Shown one piece after another: positions 1-8,110 of a DNA stretch of 64,000 nucleotides. Made by a program: the position numbers and the translations under genes. How positions within the stretch are numbered: the stretch's first letter is position 1; every line of letters begins with the position of its first letter. Source of the DNA: an uncultured Bryobacteraceae bacterium (lineage in GTDB: Bacteria; Acidobacteriota; Terriglobia; Bryobacterales; Bryobacteraceae); the NCBI GenBank assembly GCA_937924525.1, contig CALDSU010000004.1:62001-126000 (forward strand). Reading direction: 5' to 3'. The notes beneath the pieces were generated by a model, which ran no database searches, was not told the origin of the DNA, and worked only from the letters and a program-made list of their open reading frames with translations.

Positions 1-297
1 CGCCCCCAGGAACATGCCGACCCGGATGGCTTCCAGCGCCCGGTCGAATTCCTGCCGGAGCGGGTTCCGGCCGAAGTCGGTGGTGACCGTCACCATGGAC
101 ATGGAAAGACCCCGGTCCAGGTATGCGCTGCGGAGTTGTTTGAGGTACGCCGTGCCCACGTCCGGCAAGTCACGCAGATGCAGGCTGGCCGCCTCGACGT
201 TGAGCTGCCGGCAAACGTCAAGGAACTGGAAGATCGTCAGGGAGCCTTGCGCGAGGGACCGCGCGTAATTGAGCGAATAGTTGCTGATCTTGATCAT
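1..297 (-). CDS. Sugar phosphate isomerase/epimerase (xylose-isomerase-like TIM barrel), partial
   Basis: This is the first 99 codons of a gene that runs off the left edge. The protein starts MIKISNYSLNYARSLAQG and continues with FQFLDVCRQLNVEAASLHLRDLP, the first beta strands and helices of the AP-endonuclease-2-like sugar isomerase fold. The start is the ATG at 297; an upstream ATG at 320 is out of frame and stops at once. A TATAAG box about 24 nt upstream on the minus strand could be its -10 element, back to back with the promoter of the next gene. Specific substrate unknown. The absence of a signal sequence suggests a cytoplasmic protein. Confidence 0.7.
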   Translation of the reverse strand, partial: MIKISNYSLNYARSLAQGSLTIFQFLDVCRQLNVEAASLHLRDLPDVGTAYLKQLRSAYLDRGLSMSMVTVTTDFGRNPLRQEFDRALEAIRVGMFLGA

Positions 298-320
298 GGC
301 CGGGTCCGGGAGCTTTTCAT

Positions 321-348
321 CTTATAACAGCGCCTGAACGGGTATAAT
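321..348. promoter_or_regulatory. Back-to-back -10 boxes of a divergent promoter region
   Basis: TATAAT at 343-348 on the plus strand ends 7 nt before the ATG at 356, and TATAAG lies at 326-321 on the minus strand, facing the TIM-barrel gene. No good -35 box is visible for either. The plus-strand geometry would place transcription start at or next to the A of the ATG, giving a leaderless message. Confidence 0.45.
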
Positions 349-355
349 GCTGCGG

Positions 356-799
356 ATGAAGCGCAGCATACTGGTGGTGCTCGTCAGCGGCGCGTTATGC
401 GGGCTGGCGTGCGCAAGGAAGCCCATGAAAGAGTTCCTGAACCTGGACGACAAGCGCCCACCGGGGTACACCCACGTGGTCACCTCGCCGCCCGGCAAAA
501 TGGTTTTCTTGTCGGGGATGGCGGGTGCGAATCCCGACGGGTCCATGCCGCCGGATTTCCGGACGCAGGCGGACAACACATTTCGGACGATCGGCCGCGC
601 GTTGAAGATGGCCGGCGCCGACTTCCAGGACATCGTGAAGATCAACTACTTCCTGGCGGACATGAAGTACATCGGAGAACTGCGGGAGGTGCGGGCCAAC
701 TACCTGAACATGGAGGCGCCGCCGGCGGCGACGGCGGTGCAGAGCGGCCTGACCGGGATCTTGTTGGAAGTCGAATGCATCGCAATGATTCCGGAATGA
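356..799 (+). CDS. Exported RidA-like (YjgF/UK114 family) protein lacking the key arginine
   Basis: The body matches the RidA fold: VFLSGMAG, a DFRTQADNTFRTIGRAL stretch and the C-terminal LLEVECIAMI strand, in a 147-residue protein. Two features are unusual. An N-terminal hydrophobic segment with small residues and cysteines (about residues 4-19) looks like a Sec signal, possibly a lipoprotein signal. The family motif Pro-Ala-Arg, whose Arg binds the substrate carboxylate in imine deaminases, reads Pro-Ala-Ala here (residues 123-125). It is therefore probably not a classical enamine/imine deaminase. An ATG at 347 is also in frame, but it overlaps the TATAAT box, so 356 is preferred. The stop overlaps the next start by 4 nt. 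Confidence 0.8.
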   Translation: MKRSILVVLVSGALCGLACARKPMKEFLNLDDKRPPGYTHVVTSPPGKMVFLSGMAGANPDGSMPPDFRTQADNTFRTIGRALKMAGADFQDIVKINYFLADMKYIGELREVRANYLNMEAPPAATAVQSGLTGILLEVECIAMIPE

Positions 800-1671
800 G
801 CCGGCGGACCTGTGTGGGGGCGGCGGTAGCGGCGGTCCTTTCCGCCGACGCGCCCGTGCCGATCATCGATATCCATCAACACACGCCCTACAGCACGCGT
901 ACGCCGGAAGAACTGGTGCGCCATCAGCAGACCATGGGTGTGGCCAAGACGGTGCTGTTGCCTGCCGGGCGGGCCTATTCGCTCGCCGTCGGCATTGGCG
1001 GCAACGAGGCCGCGCTGGCCCTGGCGCGGCGCTACCCCGGCCAATACTATTTTTTCGCCAACGAACTGCCCGACATTCCCGAGACCAAAGCGACCCTGGA
1101 AAAGTACTTGAAACTGGGCGCCATCGGCATCGGCGAGCAGAAGTTTCACGTGGCGTGCGACGGCCCGGCGATGCAACTGGTGGCGTCGGTGGCGCAGGAA
1201 TTCAACGTCCCCGTGCTGATGCACTTCGAGCACGGGGCCTACAACCTGGAGTACGAGCGGTTCCCCAATCTGCTCAAGCGCTTTCCGAAGGTCAACTTCA
1301 TTGGTCACGCGCAGACCTTTTGGGCCAACATCGACCAAGGCCACATCCAAAGCATCCTCTATCCGCGCACGCGGGTGACGCCGGGAGGGTGGACGGACCG
1401 CTGGCTGGCCGACTACCCGAATTTCTATGGCGACCTGAGCGCTGGTTCCGGTCTGAACGCGTTGCAGCGCGACGAAGAGCACGCACGGGAATTCCTGAAG
1501 CGCCACCAGGACAAACTACTTTACGGGAGCGACTGCAACGACCGGATGGGGCGCGGCGGCGGCTGTTCCGGCTGGCAACAGATGGAAATGATCCGTAAGC
1601 TGGCGCCCGACCGGGGGGTGCAGCGGAAGATTTTCCACGACAACGCGGCGAGGATCATGCGCTTGAGTTGA
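796..1671 (+). CDS. Amidohydrolase-2 family metal-dependent hydrolase, exported
   Basis: A 291-residue protein with the amidohydrolase TIM-barrel landmarks: the HxH metal motif in IIDIHQH near residue 30, later histidines in VLMHFEHG and FIGHAQTFW, and the C-terminal aspartate in LLYGSDCND. The N-terminus MSRRTCVGAAVAAVL has an Arg pair followed by a short hydrophobic stretch, so it is probably exported. It starts with ATG overlapping the RidA-like stop (ATGA), so the two are translationally coupled. The 3' end overlaps the convergent histidine kinase gene by 17 bp. Substrate not identifiable; relatives act on cyclic amides, lactones or decarboxylate aromatic acids. Confidence 0.8.
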   Translation: MSRRTCVGAAVAAVLSADAPVPIIDIHQHTPYSTRTPEELVRHQQTMGVAKTVLLPAGRAYSLAVGIGGNEAALALARRYPGQYYFFANELPDIPETKATLEKYLKLGAIGIGEQKFHVACDGPAMQLVASVAQEFNVPVLMHFEHGAYNLEYERFPNLLKRFPKVNFIGHAQTFWANIDQGHIQSILYPRTRVTPGGWTDRWLADYPNFYGDLSAGSGLNALQRDEEHAREFLKRHQDKLLYGSDCNDRMGRGGGCSGWQQMEMIRKLAPDRGVQRKIFHDNAARIMRLS

Positions 1672-3748
1672 GGGTTGGCTCCGCGGCGCCCTTGCCGACC
1701 GGTTCGTCCGGGGCAGCGCCCGCCGCGGGCGCCCAGCGGTGCAGCGCGCCCCACAGATCCTCGGCCGTGACCGGCTTGGTGATGTAGTCGTTCATGCCCG
1801 CCTGCAAGGCTTTCCGCCGGTCGGAGTCCATGGCCGCCGCCGTGATGGCCACGATGGGGATGTCCCGGTTTGGTCCGGGCGTGTCGCGGATCTTCCGCGC
1901 CGCGCCGCAGCCGTCGAGCACGGGCATGAAGCAGTCCATGAAGATGACGTCATAACGCCAGGAAGCGGCTTTCTCTACCGCCTGCTGTCCGTTCTCGACG
2001 ACATCCACCCGGCAACCGGCTTTCTCGAGAAAGCGGCGGATGACCATCCGGTTCGTCGGGTTGTCCTCGGCCAGCAGCACCGATTTCGGTACCGGCGCGG
2101 CCGGCCGGGCGCCGTTCCCGCCGTGCTCGCGCGCGGGCGGCGGCGCGGCCCCTGCCGGCCAGGGCAGTTCGAACCAGAAGAGGGAACCGACGCCCTCCTG
2201 GCTCCGCACGCCAATCCTGCCTCCGATGGCCTCGACGAGCGCTTTGCATAACGCCAGCCCCAAACCGGTGCCGCCGAAAATACCCGTTACGGAAGGCCCG
2301 GCCTGGACATACTTTTGGAACAGGCGCGGCAAAAGGCCGGCGGCGATGCCGATGCCGGTGTCCTCGACTTCCACGCGCAAGCCGTTGCGCCACATCGCCC
2401 GCAAGCAGACTTCGCCCCGCACCGTGAACTTCACGGCGTTGCTCATCAGATTCCAAGCCAGTTGCCGGAGGCGGTCCGCGTCGCCCCGCACGACTTCGGG
2501 CACGCCGTCGTCCACCTCCATGCGGCAGCTGATTCCCTTGATGGCAGCCGCGGCCTGAAAGGCGTCCACCACTCCTTGCAGCACCGGACGCACCGGGAAA
2601 TCGCGCGCATTGATAATGAGGCGGCCGGCTTCGGCCTTCTTGAGATCGAGCAGGTCGTTGAGCAAATGCTGCAGCGATTTGCCGCTGTCGAGGATGATGT
2701 CCACGTACTGGCGGGCCTCGTCGTCCATGCGGCAGCCCTTCATCAGTTCGGCGGTGGAAAGCACGCCTCCGAGCGGAGTGCGGATTTCGTGGCTGACGGC
2801 GGCGATGAACTCCGATTTGGCCTGGGCGGCGCGTTCGGCTGCTCTCCGCGCCAACGCGATGCGCCGGTTCATCAGCACCAGAGCGAGCAACAGAACCCCC
2901 GCGCCGGCGATGCCGAATCGGAGCGTGGCGATCTGCCAACGGGCCTCCTGCTCCTGGAGCATCAGTTCGGTATCGCCGAACCACAGCGGCTGCCAGCGTT
3001 TGATAGCCCGGGCCAGCGTTCCATCGGCGCGCATGTCGGAGATCCGTTCCCGGAGGTCGGCCAGCACCGCGGACCGGTACTTGGGTCCCGCCAATCCTAC
3101 CTCGACCGCCGCGCCGCGCAGGACTTCGGCGTAAAGGGGGATTCCTTGGCATTCCGAGGGCCGGGTCAGCAGAAGTTGCTGGAACAGCACCGCATCCAAG
3201 ACCGCCGCATCGGACTGCCCGCGGCACATGGTCAGGACGGCGTCCAGGCGGCTCCTGGACGGCATCTTCCGGACTTGAGGCAATCGCCGCTCCACCAACT
3301 GGTTCGTCACGGGTCCGTTCACATGGCTGACGGTCGTGCGCGGGGAGACCTCCTCTTGCAGGACGCGCTTTTCCGCCCGGCTGACCAGGCAGAAGTCGGT
3401 GCGCAACCAGGGCTTGGAAAGGTAGAATTCTTTCTGGCGCTGCGGCAAAGCGCCGACGGCGGGACAGAGGTCAACCTGCCCGTGGCGGATTGCGGCATCG
3501 CAGCCTCCGGGGAAGGTATGCATGTTCACCCACTGCAAACGGTAGCCGCCCCGGCGGGCCGCTTCCTCAAGGACATCCACGGCCAGCCCCCGCGCTTTCC
3601 CGTCGGGTTTCCAGGTGGTTTCGGGAGGGGATTCCGCAGCGCCTACAATCAGTTGCAAGGGCTCCGTGGGCCGGAGCCACAGCCACCGAGAACCGGTGGC
3701 CGCTGCTCCGAGCAGCAGGACGACGAGCAAAGCCGGAGCGGTTTTCAT
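1655..3748 (-). CDS. Hybrid sensor histidine kinase with periplasmic solute-binding sensor and receiver
   Basis: 697 residues. Order: N-terminal signal/TM (about 4-20); a type-3 solute-binding (SBP_bac_3) sensor domain (about 31-260); a second TM (about 275-295); dimerisation/phosphoacceptor domain with SHEIRTPLGG (His320); HATPase with N box NLMSNAVKFT, DTGIGIA and GGTGLGLAL; receiver with LLAEDNPTNR, phosphoacceptor Asp605 in FMDCFMP and the conserved Lys in ITKPV. It should sense a small, perhaps amino-acid-like, ligand in the periplasm and relay phosphate His to Asp. No Hpt or output regulator lies next to it. A second kinase of the same design sits at 21320. Confidence 0.9.
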   Translation of the reverse strand: MKTAPALLVVLLLGAAATGSRWLWLRPTEPLQLIVGAAESPPETTWKPDGKARGLAVDVLEEAARRGGYRLQWVNMHTFPGGCDAAIRHGQVDLCPAVGALPQRQKEFYLSKPWLRTDFCLVSRAEKRVLQEEVSPRTTVSHVNGPVTNQLVERRLPQVRKMPSRSRLDAVLTMCRGQSDAAVLDAVLFQQLLLTRPSECQGIPLYAEVLRGAAVEVGLAGPKYRSAVLADLRERISDMRADGTLARAIKRWQPLWFGDTELMLQEQEARWQIATLRFGIAGAGVLLLALVLMNRRIALARRAAERAAQAKSEFIAAVSHEIRTPLGGVLSTAELMKGCRMDDEARQYVDIILDSGKSLQHLLNDLLDLKKAEAGRLIINARDFPVRPVLQGVVDAFQAAAAIKGISCRMEVDDGVPEVVRGDADRLRQLAWNLMSNAVKFTVRGEVCLRAMWRNGLRVEVEDTGIGIAAGLLPRLFQKYVQAGPSVTGIFGGTGLGLALCKALVEAIGGRIGVRSQEGVGSLFWFELPWPAGAAPPPAREHGGNGARPAAPVPKSVLLAEDNPTNRMVIRRFLEKAGCRVDVVENGQQAVEKAASWRYDVIFMDCFMPVLDGCGAARKIRDTPGPNRDIPIVAITAAAMDSDRRKALQAGMNDYITKPVTAEDLWGALHRWAPAAGAAPDEPVGKGAAEPTLNSSA

Positions 3749-3837
3749 CTGATCGGCCTACCGTCCGTTATCGGCATGTTTGTTCCCCGCCTGTAGGCGG
3801 CTTTTTGCCCGGCATTCCCTTGCAGCCGCCAGCCCGC

Positions 3838-3843
3838 TATACT
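3838..3843 (+). promoter_or_regulatory. -10 box TATACT for the DUF1080 gene
   Basis: TATACT ends 7 nt before the GTG at 3851, the same spacing as at the RidA-like gene. No Shine-Dalgarno sequence lies between them, which supports a leaderless transcript and the GTG start. Confidence 0.4.
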
Positions 3844-3850
3844 CGACGCC

Positions 3851-4720
3851 GTGACCTTCCCGCGATGCCTTCCGCGCCTGGCGACCCTGCTGGCGGCTGC
3901 CACCGCTGCCGGATTCCTGGTGGCGCAACCGCTTGCAGAACGCCAGGATTGGATCCAACTGTTCAATGGCCGGGATCTGACCGGCTGGAGCCCTAAGATC
4001 CGTGGCTACCCGTTCGGAGAAAACTTCGGCAACACCTTTCGCGTCGAAGACGGCGTACTGCGCGTCGCTTACGACCAGTACGAAACTTTCGACGACCGGT
4101 TCGGCCACCTTTTCTACCGCGACAAGTTCTCCTACTACATCCTTGCCGTCGAGTACCGCTTCACCGGGGAGCAGGCGCCGGGAGGCCCGCCGTGGGCTTT
4201 CCGCAACAGCGGCATCATGGTGCACTGCCAGCCGCCGGAAACCATGTTTCGCCATCAACGCTTCCCCGCCTCGATTGAAGTGCAGTTGCTGGGCGGGTCC
4301 GGGACCGGCGAACGGCCCACCGCGAATGTGTGCTCGCCCGGCACGCACATTGTGATGAACGGAGAACTGGTCACGCGGCACTGCAACCCGTCGCGGTCGC
4401 CCACGTTTCACGGGGACCAGTGGGTGCGCGTGGAAGTGATCGTACATGACGGCCAAACCATCCGGCACCTGGTGAACGGGGAAGAAGTCCTCGCCTACGA
4501 GAAACCTCAGATCGGAGGAGCCACCCCGGCGGATTTCGGAGAGGTATCCCAGCGGGAGGGAGAGCTGCTCACCGAAGGCTATATCTCGCTGCAAAGTGAG
4601 AGCCACCCCATCGAGTTCCGCAAAGTCGAACTGCTGGATCTGGTAGGGTGCATGGATCCGCAGGCGAAGAACTACCGGAAGTATTTTGTGAAGGCGGACC
4701 GGTCGCGGTGCCGGTACTAA
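3851..4720 (+). CDS. Secreted DUF1080 (3-keto-disaccharide hydrolase-like) protein
   Basis: A 289-residue protein with a signal peptide (about 1-25, ending near FLVAQP) and one concanavalin-like beta-sandwich of the DUF1080 type: WIQLFNGRDLTGW at the start, the FRNSGIMVHCQPPE core, and ISLQSESHPIEFRKVELLDL near the end. Members of this family hydrolyse 3-keto-glycosides; that activity is family knowledge, not shown here. The tail GCMDPQAKNY followed by a final cysteine resembles a recurrent cysteine-bracketed C-terminal motif of secreted proteins. The GTG start is favoured by the -10 box 7 nt upstream and by the complete signal peptide it gives. It stands alone, followed by a strong hairpin. 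Confidence 0.85.
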   Translation: MTFPRCLPRLATLLAAATAAGFLVAQPLAERQDWIQLFNGRDLTGWSPKIRGYPFGENFGNTFRVEDGVLRVAYDQYETFDDRFGHLFYRDKFSYYILAVEYRFTGEQAPGGPPWAFRNSGIMVHCQPPETMFRHQRFPASIEVQLLGGSGTGERPTANVCSPGTHIVMNGELVTRHCNPSRSPTFHGDQWVRVEVIVHDGQTIRHLVNGEEVLAYEKPQIGGATPADFGEVSQREGELLTEGYISLQSESHPIEFRKVELLDLVGCMDPQAKNYRKYFVKADRSRCRY

Positions 4721-4728
4721 CGGGGCGG

Positions 4729-4775
4729 CGGTCTCCGCGCGGCGGGCAGGTCGGAGAGTCGCCGCGCGGAGACCG
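4729..4775 (+). terminator. Perfect 16-bp inverted repeat, putative terminator
   Basis: Arm 4729-4744 is fully complementary to 4760-4775, with a 15-nt loop. It begins 8 nt after the DUF1080 stop codon and precedes the ilvD promoter. No T tract follows, so it could be a Rho-independent-like terminator without a U run, or an mRNA 3'-end stabiliser. Confidence 0.55.
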
Positions 4776-4801
4776 GCGCAGCGGCTGGCGTAACCGCCTT
4801 G

Positions 4802-4807
4802 TAAGAT
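4802..4807 (+). promoter_or_regulatory. -10-like box TAAGAT for the ilvD operon
   Basis: TAAGAT lies 10 nt before the ATG at 4818, just after the terminator-like hairpin. The transcript would have a leader of only about three nucleotides. No T-box, attenuator or leader peptide is visible, although branched-chain synthesis genes often carry one. Confidence 0.35.
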
Positions 4808-4817
4808 AGAGGATTCT

Positions 4818-6488
4818 ATGAAACTCCAGAGCTACACGATCACCCAGGGCCGGGATCGCGCTCCCGCGCGCTCGTATCTCAAAGCGATTGGCTATACCGA
4901 CGAAGATCTGAAGAAGCCGATTATCGGGATCGCCAACACCTGGATCGGCACCATGCCGTGCAACTTTCTGCTCCGGGACCTGGCGCAGGACGTAGCCCAG
5001 GGCATCCGGGAGGCGGGCGGAACTCCCATGGAGTTCAACACCATCGCCATCAGCGACGGCATCACGATGGGCACCGAGGGCATGAAGACGTCGCTGGTGA
5101 GCCGCGAAGTAATCGCCGATTCGATCGAGCTGGTGACGCGGGGCCATATGTTCGACGGCGTGGTCGCCCTGGTCGCTTGCGACAAGACCATCCCGGGCGC
5201 GGCGATGGCCTTGCTGCGGATGAACATCCCCGGTGTGATCCTGTACGGCGGGTCGATCCTGCCCGGCAGATATCGCGACCGGGACATCACCATTCAGGAC
5301 GTATTCGAAGCGGTCGGCGCCTGCGCGGCGGGCAAGATCACCGAGCAGGAACTGCGGGAGATCGAGGACGCCGCCTGCCCGGGCGCCGGCGCGTGCGGCG
5401 GGCAGTTCACCGCGAACACGATGGCCACCGTGATGGAGTTTATCGGGCTATCGCCATTGGGCACGGCGGCGTCGCCGCAGGTGGATCCGCTCAAGAAAGA
5501 TGCCGCCCGGTATTGCGGCCGGGTGATTCTGAACGCAGTCCGGAACAACCTGCGCCCGCGCGACATCTGCACCCGCCAGGCGTTTGAGAACGCGATCGCC
5601 TGCGTCGCCGGCACCGGGGGATCGACCAACGCGGTGCTGCATCTGCTGGCGATGGCGCGCGAGGGGGGCGTCGAACTCAAGATTGACGACTTCCAGGCCA
5701 TCAGCAATCGTACGCCCATCTATGTCGATCTCAAGCCCGGCGGCAAATACGTGGCCCTGGATGTGCACCAGGCGGGCGGCATCCCCGTCATCGTCAAACG
5801 CCTGATCGACGGCGGTTACGTGGACGGGAAACAACTCACGGTGACCGGGCGCACGCTCGGGCAGGAAGCAGCGCAGGCCAACGAGACGCCAGGCCAGCAG
5901 GTGATCCACCCGCTGGACCAGCCGCTCAAGCCGTCGGGCGGGCTCGCCATCCTGCGGGGCAACCTCGCGCCCGAAGGCTGCGTGATTAAACTCTCCGGCC
6001 ACAACCGGAAGAAGCACACCGGTCCCGCGCGCGTCTTTGAGCGGGAAGAGGACGCCATGGCCGCCGTCACCGCGGGCCAGATCCACGCCGGGGATGTGGT
6101 GGTGATCCGCTACGAGGGACCCAAGGGCGGGCCAGGCATGCGCGAAATGCTGGGCGTGACCGGCGCGATTGTCGGCAGAGGTTTGGGGGATAGCGTGGCG
6201 CTGGTCACCGACGGACGATTCAGCGGCGCGACGCACGGTTTCATGGTTGCGCACGTGGCCCCGGAGGCGGTGGTGGGCGGGCCCATCGCCGCGTTGCAGG
6301 AGGGCGACCCGGTAACCATTGACGTAGAGGCGGGCGAAATGAATATGGAAGTCGCGCCGGAGGTGATTGCCGAGCGCCTCCGCGCGTGGACGCCGCCGCC
6401 GCCCCGCTACCGCAGCGGAGTGATGGCCAAGTACGTCAAGCTGGTCGGCTCGGCGTCGGAGGGCGCGATTACGTCCCAGGTGTTTTAG
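4818..6488 (+). CDS. ilvD: Dihydroxy-acid dehydratase
   Basis: IlvD dehydrates 2,3-dihydroxy-isovalerate and the isoleucine analogue to the 2-keto acids, the third step of valine/isoleucine synthesis, using an Fe-S cluster. The 556-residue length is normal. Both family signatures are present: CDKTIPGAAMA (Cys121) and ALVTDGRFSGATHG. Candidate cluster ligands are Cys48, Cys121 and Cys193 (in CPGAGACGG), and Asp80 in ISDGITMG is the usual metal ligand. It heads a three-gene operon: proC starts on the base after its stop codon. Confidence 0.96.
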   Translation: MKLQSYTITQGRDRAPARSYLKAIGYTDEDLKKPIIGIANTWIGTMPCNFLLRDLAQDVAQGIREAGGTPMEFNTIAISDGITMGTEGMKTSLVSREVIADSIELVTRGHMFDGVVALVACDKTIPGAAMALLRMNIPGVILYGGSILPGRYRDRDITIQDVFEAVGACAAGKITEQELREIEDAACPGAGACGGQFTANTMATVMEFIGLSPLGTAASPQVDPLKKDAARYCGRVILNAVRNNLRPRDICTRQAFENAIACVAGTGGSTNAVLHLLAMAREGGVELKIDDFQAISNRTPIYVDLKPGGKYVALDVHQAGGIPVIVKRLIDGGYVDGKQLTVTGRTLGQEAAQANETPGQQVIHPLDQPLKPSGGLAILRGNLAPEGCVIKLSGHNRKKHTGPARVFEREEDAMAAVTAGQIHAGDVVVIRYEGPKGGPGMREMLGVTGAIVGRGLGDSVALVTDGRFSGATHGFMVAHVAPEAVVGGPIAALQEGDPVTIDVEAGEMNMEVAPEVIAERLRAWTPPPPRYRSGVMAKYVKLVGSASEGAITSQVF

Positions 6489-7322
6489 ATGGACCAGCGC
6501 ATCGCCGTTTTGGGCGCGGGAAACATGGGCGCCGCCCTCATCGGCGGCATGTTGAAGGGCGGCGTGGCGGCCCCCGGACAGGTGGTCGCCACGGTCCGCT
6601 CCGAAGAGCGCGCCCGCGCGGTCTCCGAGAAGTTCGGCATCCTGACCCTGGCCGGCGAGAACCGCCGCGCCGTGGAAAACGCCGACGTGGTGATTCTCAG
6701 CGTCAAGCCGGGTACGCTTCCCAAGGTGCTGGCCGAGGTCCGCGAGGCGCTGCATGATCGCCAGGTGCTGGTGTCGCTGGCCGCCGCAGTGCCGATCGCG
6801 CTGATCGAGCAAGTCGCCGGCAAACACCTGCCCATCTTCCGCGCCATGCCGAATATCCCGGTGGTGGTGGAAGAAGGCGCCACGGCGATCGCCTGCAATC
6901 CCCGCTGCTCGGTGGAACACCGCCAGATGGTGCGGAGCATCTTCGAGGCCGTCGGGGTGGCGGTATTCGTCGACGAAGAGTTGATGCACGCGGTCACGGC
7001 GCTGTCCGGCAGCGGACCGGCCTATGTGTATATGGTGATCGAAGCGATGATCGCGGGTGGGTTGAAAATGGGCCTGTCCCGGGAGATCGCCACGCGCCTG
7101 GCCGAGCAGACCGTGCTGGGCGCCGCCAAACTGGTGCGGGAAACCGAACTGCACCCCGCGGTCCTGCGCGACCAGGTGATCACGCCGGGAGGCGTCACCA
7201 TCTCCGCCATTCACGAACTGGAACGCCACGGCTTGCGCGCGATGCTGATCTCCGCCATTGAAACCGCCACGCGTCATTCCGAAGACCGCATGCGCGCCCT
7301 GCTCGAAAAGAACCGGACATGA
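6489..7322 (+). CDS. proC: Pyrroline-5-carboxylate reductase
   Basis: ProC reduces 1-pyrroline-5-carboxylate to proline with NAD(P)H in the cytoplasm. The 277-residue protein has the N-terminal Rossmann motif VLGAGNMGAALIGGM, the middle NIPVVVEEGATAI segment, and the C-terminal signature running from LSGSGPAYVYMV through LAEQTVLGAAKL to PGGVTISAIHELE. Its ATG directly follows the ilvD TAG and its stop overlaps the ymdB start by 4 nt, so all three genes are probably co-translated. Confidence 0.96.
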   Translation: MDQRIAVLGAGNMGAALIGGMLKGGVAAPGQVVATVRSEERARAVSEKFGILTLAGENRRAVENADVVILSVKPGTLPKVLAEVREALHDRQVLVSLAAAVPIALIEQVAGKHLPIFRAMPNIPVVVEEGATAIACNPRCSVEHRQMVRSIFEAVGVAVFVDEELMHAVTALSGSGPAYVYMVIEAMIAGGLKMGLSREIATRLAEQTVLGAAKLVRETELHPAVLRDQVITPGGVTISAIHELERHGLRAMLISAIETATRHSEDRMRALLEKNRT

Positions 7323-8101
7323 GAATCCTGTTCATCGGCGACATCTTCGGCTCGCCCGGCCGGAACGTGGTGGCCGACCACGTGGAGGACATCGTCCGCC
7401 GGGAGAAGGTGTCGCTGGTGATCGCCAACGCCGAGAACGCCGCCGGGGGGTTTGGCATCACCCCGGGCATCGCCGATGACCTGTTCGACCTGGGCATCGC
7501 GGTGCTCACGTCCGGCAATCACATCTGGGACAAGCGCGAGATCTACGATTACCTGGACCGTCATCCGCGTTTGCTGCGCCCCGCCAACTATCCGGCGGAC
7601 TGCCCCGGCAAAGGCGTCTATGTGGACCGCACCAAGACCGGCGTCGCCTACGCCGTGGTGAATTTGCAGGGACGCACCTACCTGCCGGCGATCGAGTGCC
7701 CGTTCCGCACCGCGGACCGGCTGCTGGCCGAGATCGGAGCGGACGTCAAGGTCCGATTCGTGGATTTCCACGCGGAGGTCACCAGCGAGAAGATGGCGAT
7801 GGGCTGGTATCTGGACGGACGGGTCAGCGCCGTAATCGGCACCCACACGCATGTGCCCACCGCCGATACGCGCCTGCTGCCGGGCGGCACCGCCTACCAG
7901 ACCGACGTGGGCATGACGGGGCCCTACGATTCGGTGATTGGCGTCGACAAGGACCTGGTGTTGAAACGTTTTCTCACCTACATGCCCAACCGCATGGAAG
8001 TGGCTCGCGGGCGGGTGGAGTTCCACGCGGTCATCGTCGACGTTGAGGACGCCACCGGGCGGGCCACCGCCGTACGCCGCTTCACTTTGGCGGGCGACTG
8101 A
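7319..8101 (+). CDS. ymdB: YmdB-type metallophosphoesterase (TIGR00282 family)
   Basis: The 260-residue protein begins RILFIGDIFGSPGRNVV and carries the binuclear-metal ligands of the family: Asp in GDIFG, Asn and Glu in NAENAAGG, SGNHIWDK, the His in FVDFHAE, and GTHTHVPTADTR. Characterised Bacillus YmdB hydrolyses 2',3'-cyclic nucleotides and affects biofilm and motility decisions; that role is known only from relatives. It is the last gene of the ilvD-proC operon (ATGA overlap). It is cytoplasmic; no signal sequence is seen. Confidence 0.9.
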   Translation: MRILFIGDIFGSPGRNVVADHVEDIVRREKVSLVIANAENAAGGFGITPGIADDLFDLGIAVLTSGNHIWDKREIYDYLDRHPRLLRPANYPADCPGKGVYVDRTKTGVAYAVVNLQGRTYLPAIECPFRTADRLLAEIGADVKVRFVDFHAEVTSEKMAMGWYLDGRVSAVIGTHTHVPTADTRLLPGGTAYQTDVGMTGPYDSVIGVDKDLVLKRFLTYMPNRMEVARGRVEFHAVIVDVEDATGRATAVRRFTLAGD

Positions 8102-8110
8102 GCCCTCTGG

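Noticed and set aside
2160-2180. GTTCGAAC-type T-loop-like sequence suggesting a tRNA
   Set aside because: It lies inside the kinase coding sequence and no cloverleaf arms surround it.
2315-3796. Plus-strand open frame of 493 codons over the first histidine kinase
   Set aside because: The minus-strand kinase has all catalytic boxes; this frame has none and is a codon-composition shadow.
5448-7277. Long minus-strand open frame (about 609 codons) across ilvD and proC
   Set aside because: It is antisense to two confidently identified genes, is rich in His, Arg and Gly as expected of the complementary strand of GC-rich coding DNA, and matches no family.
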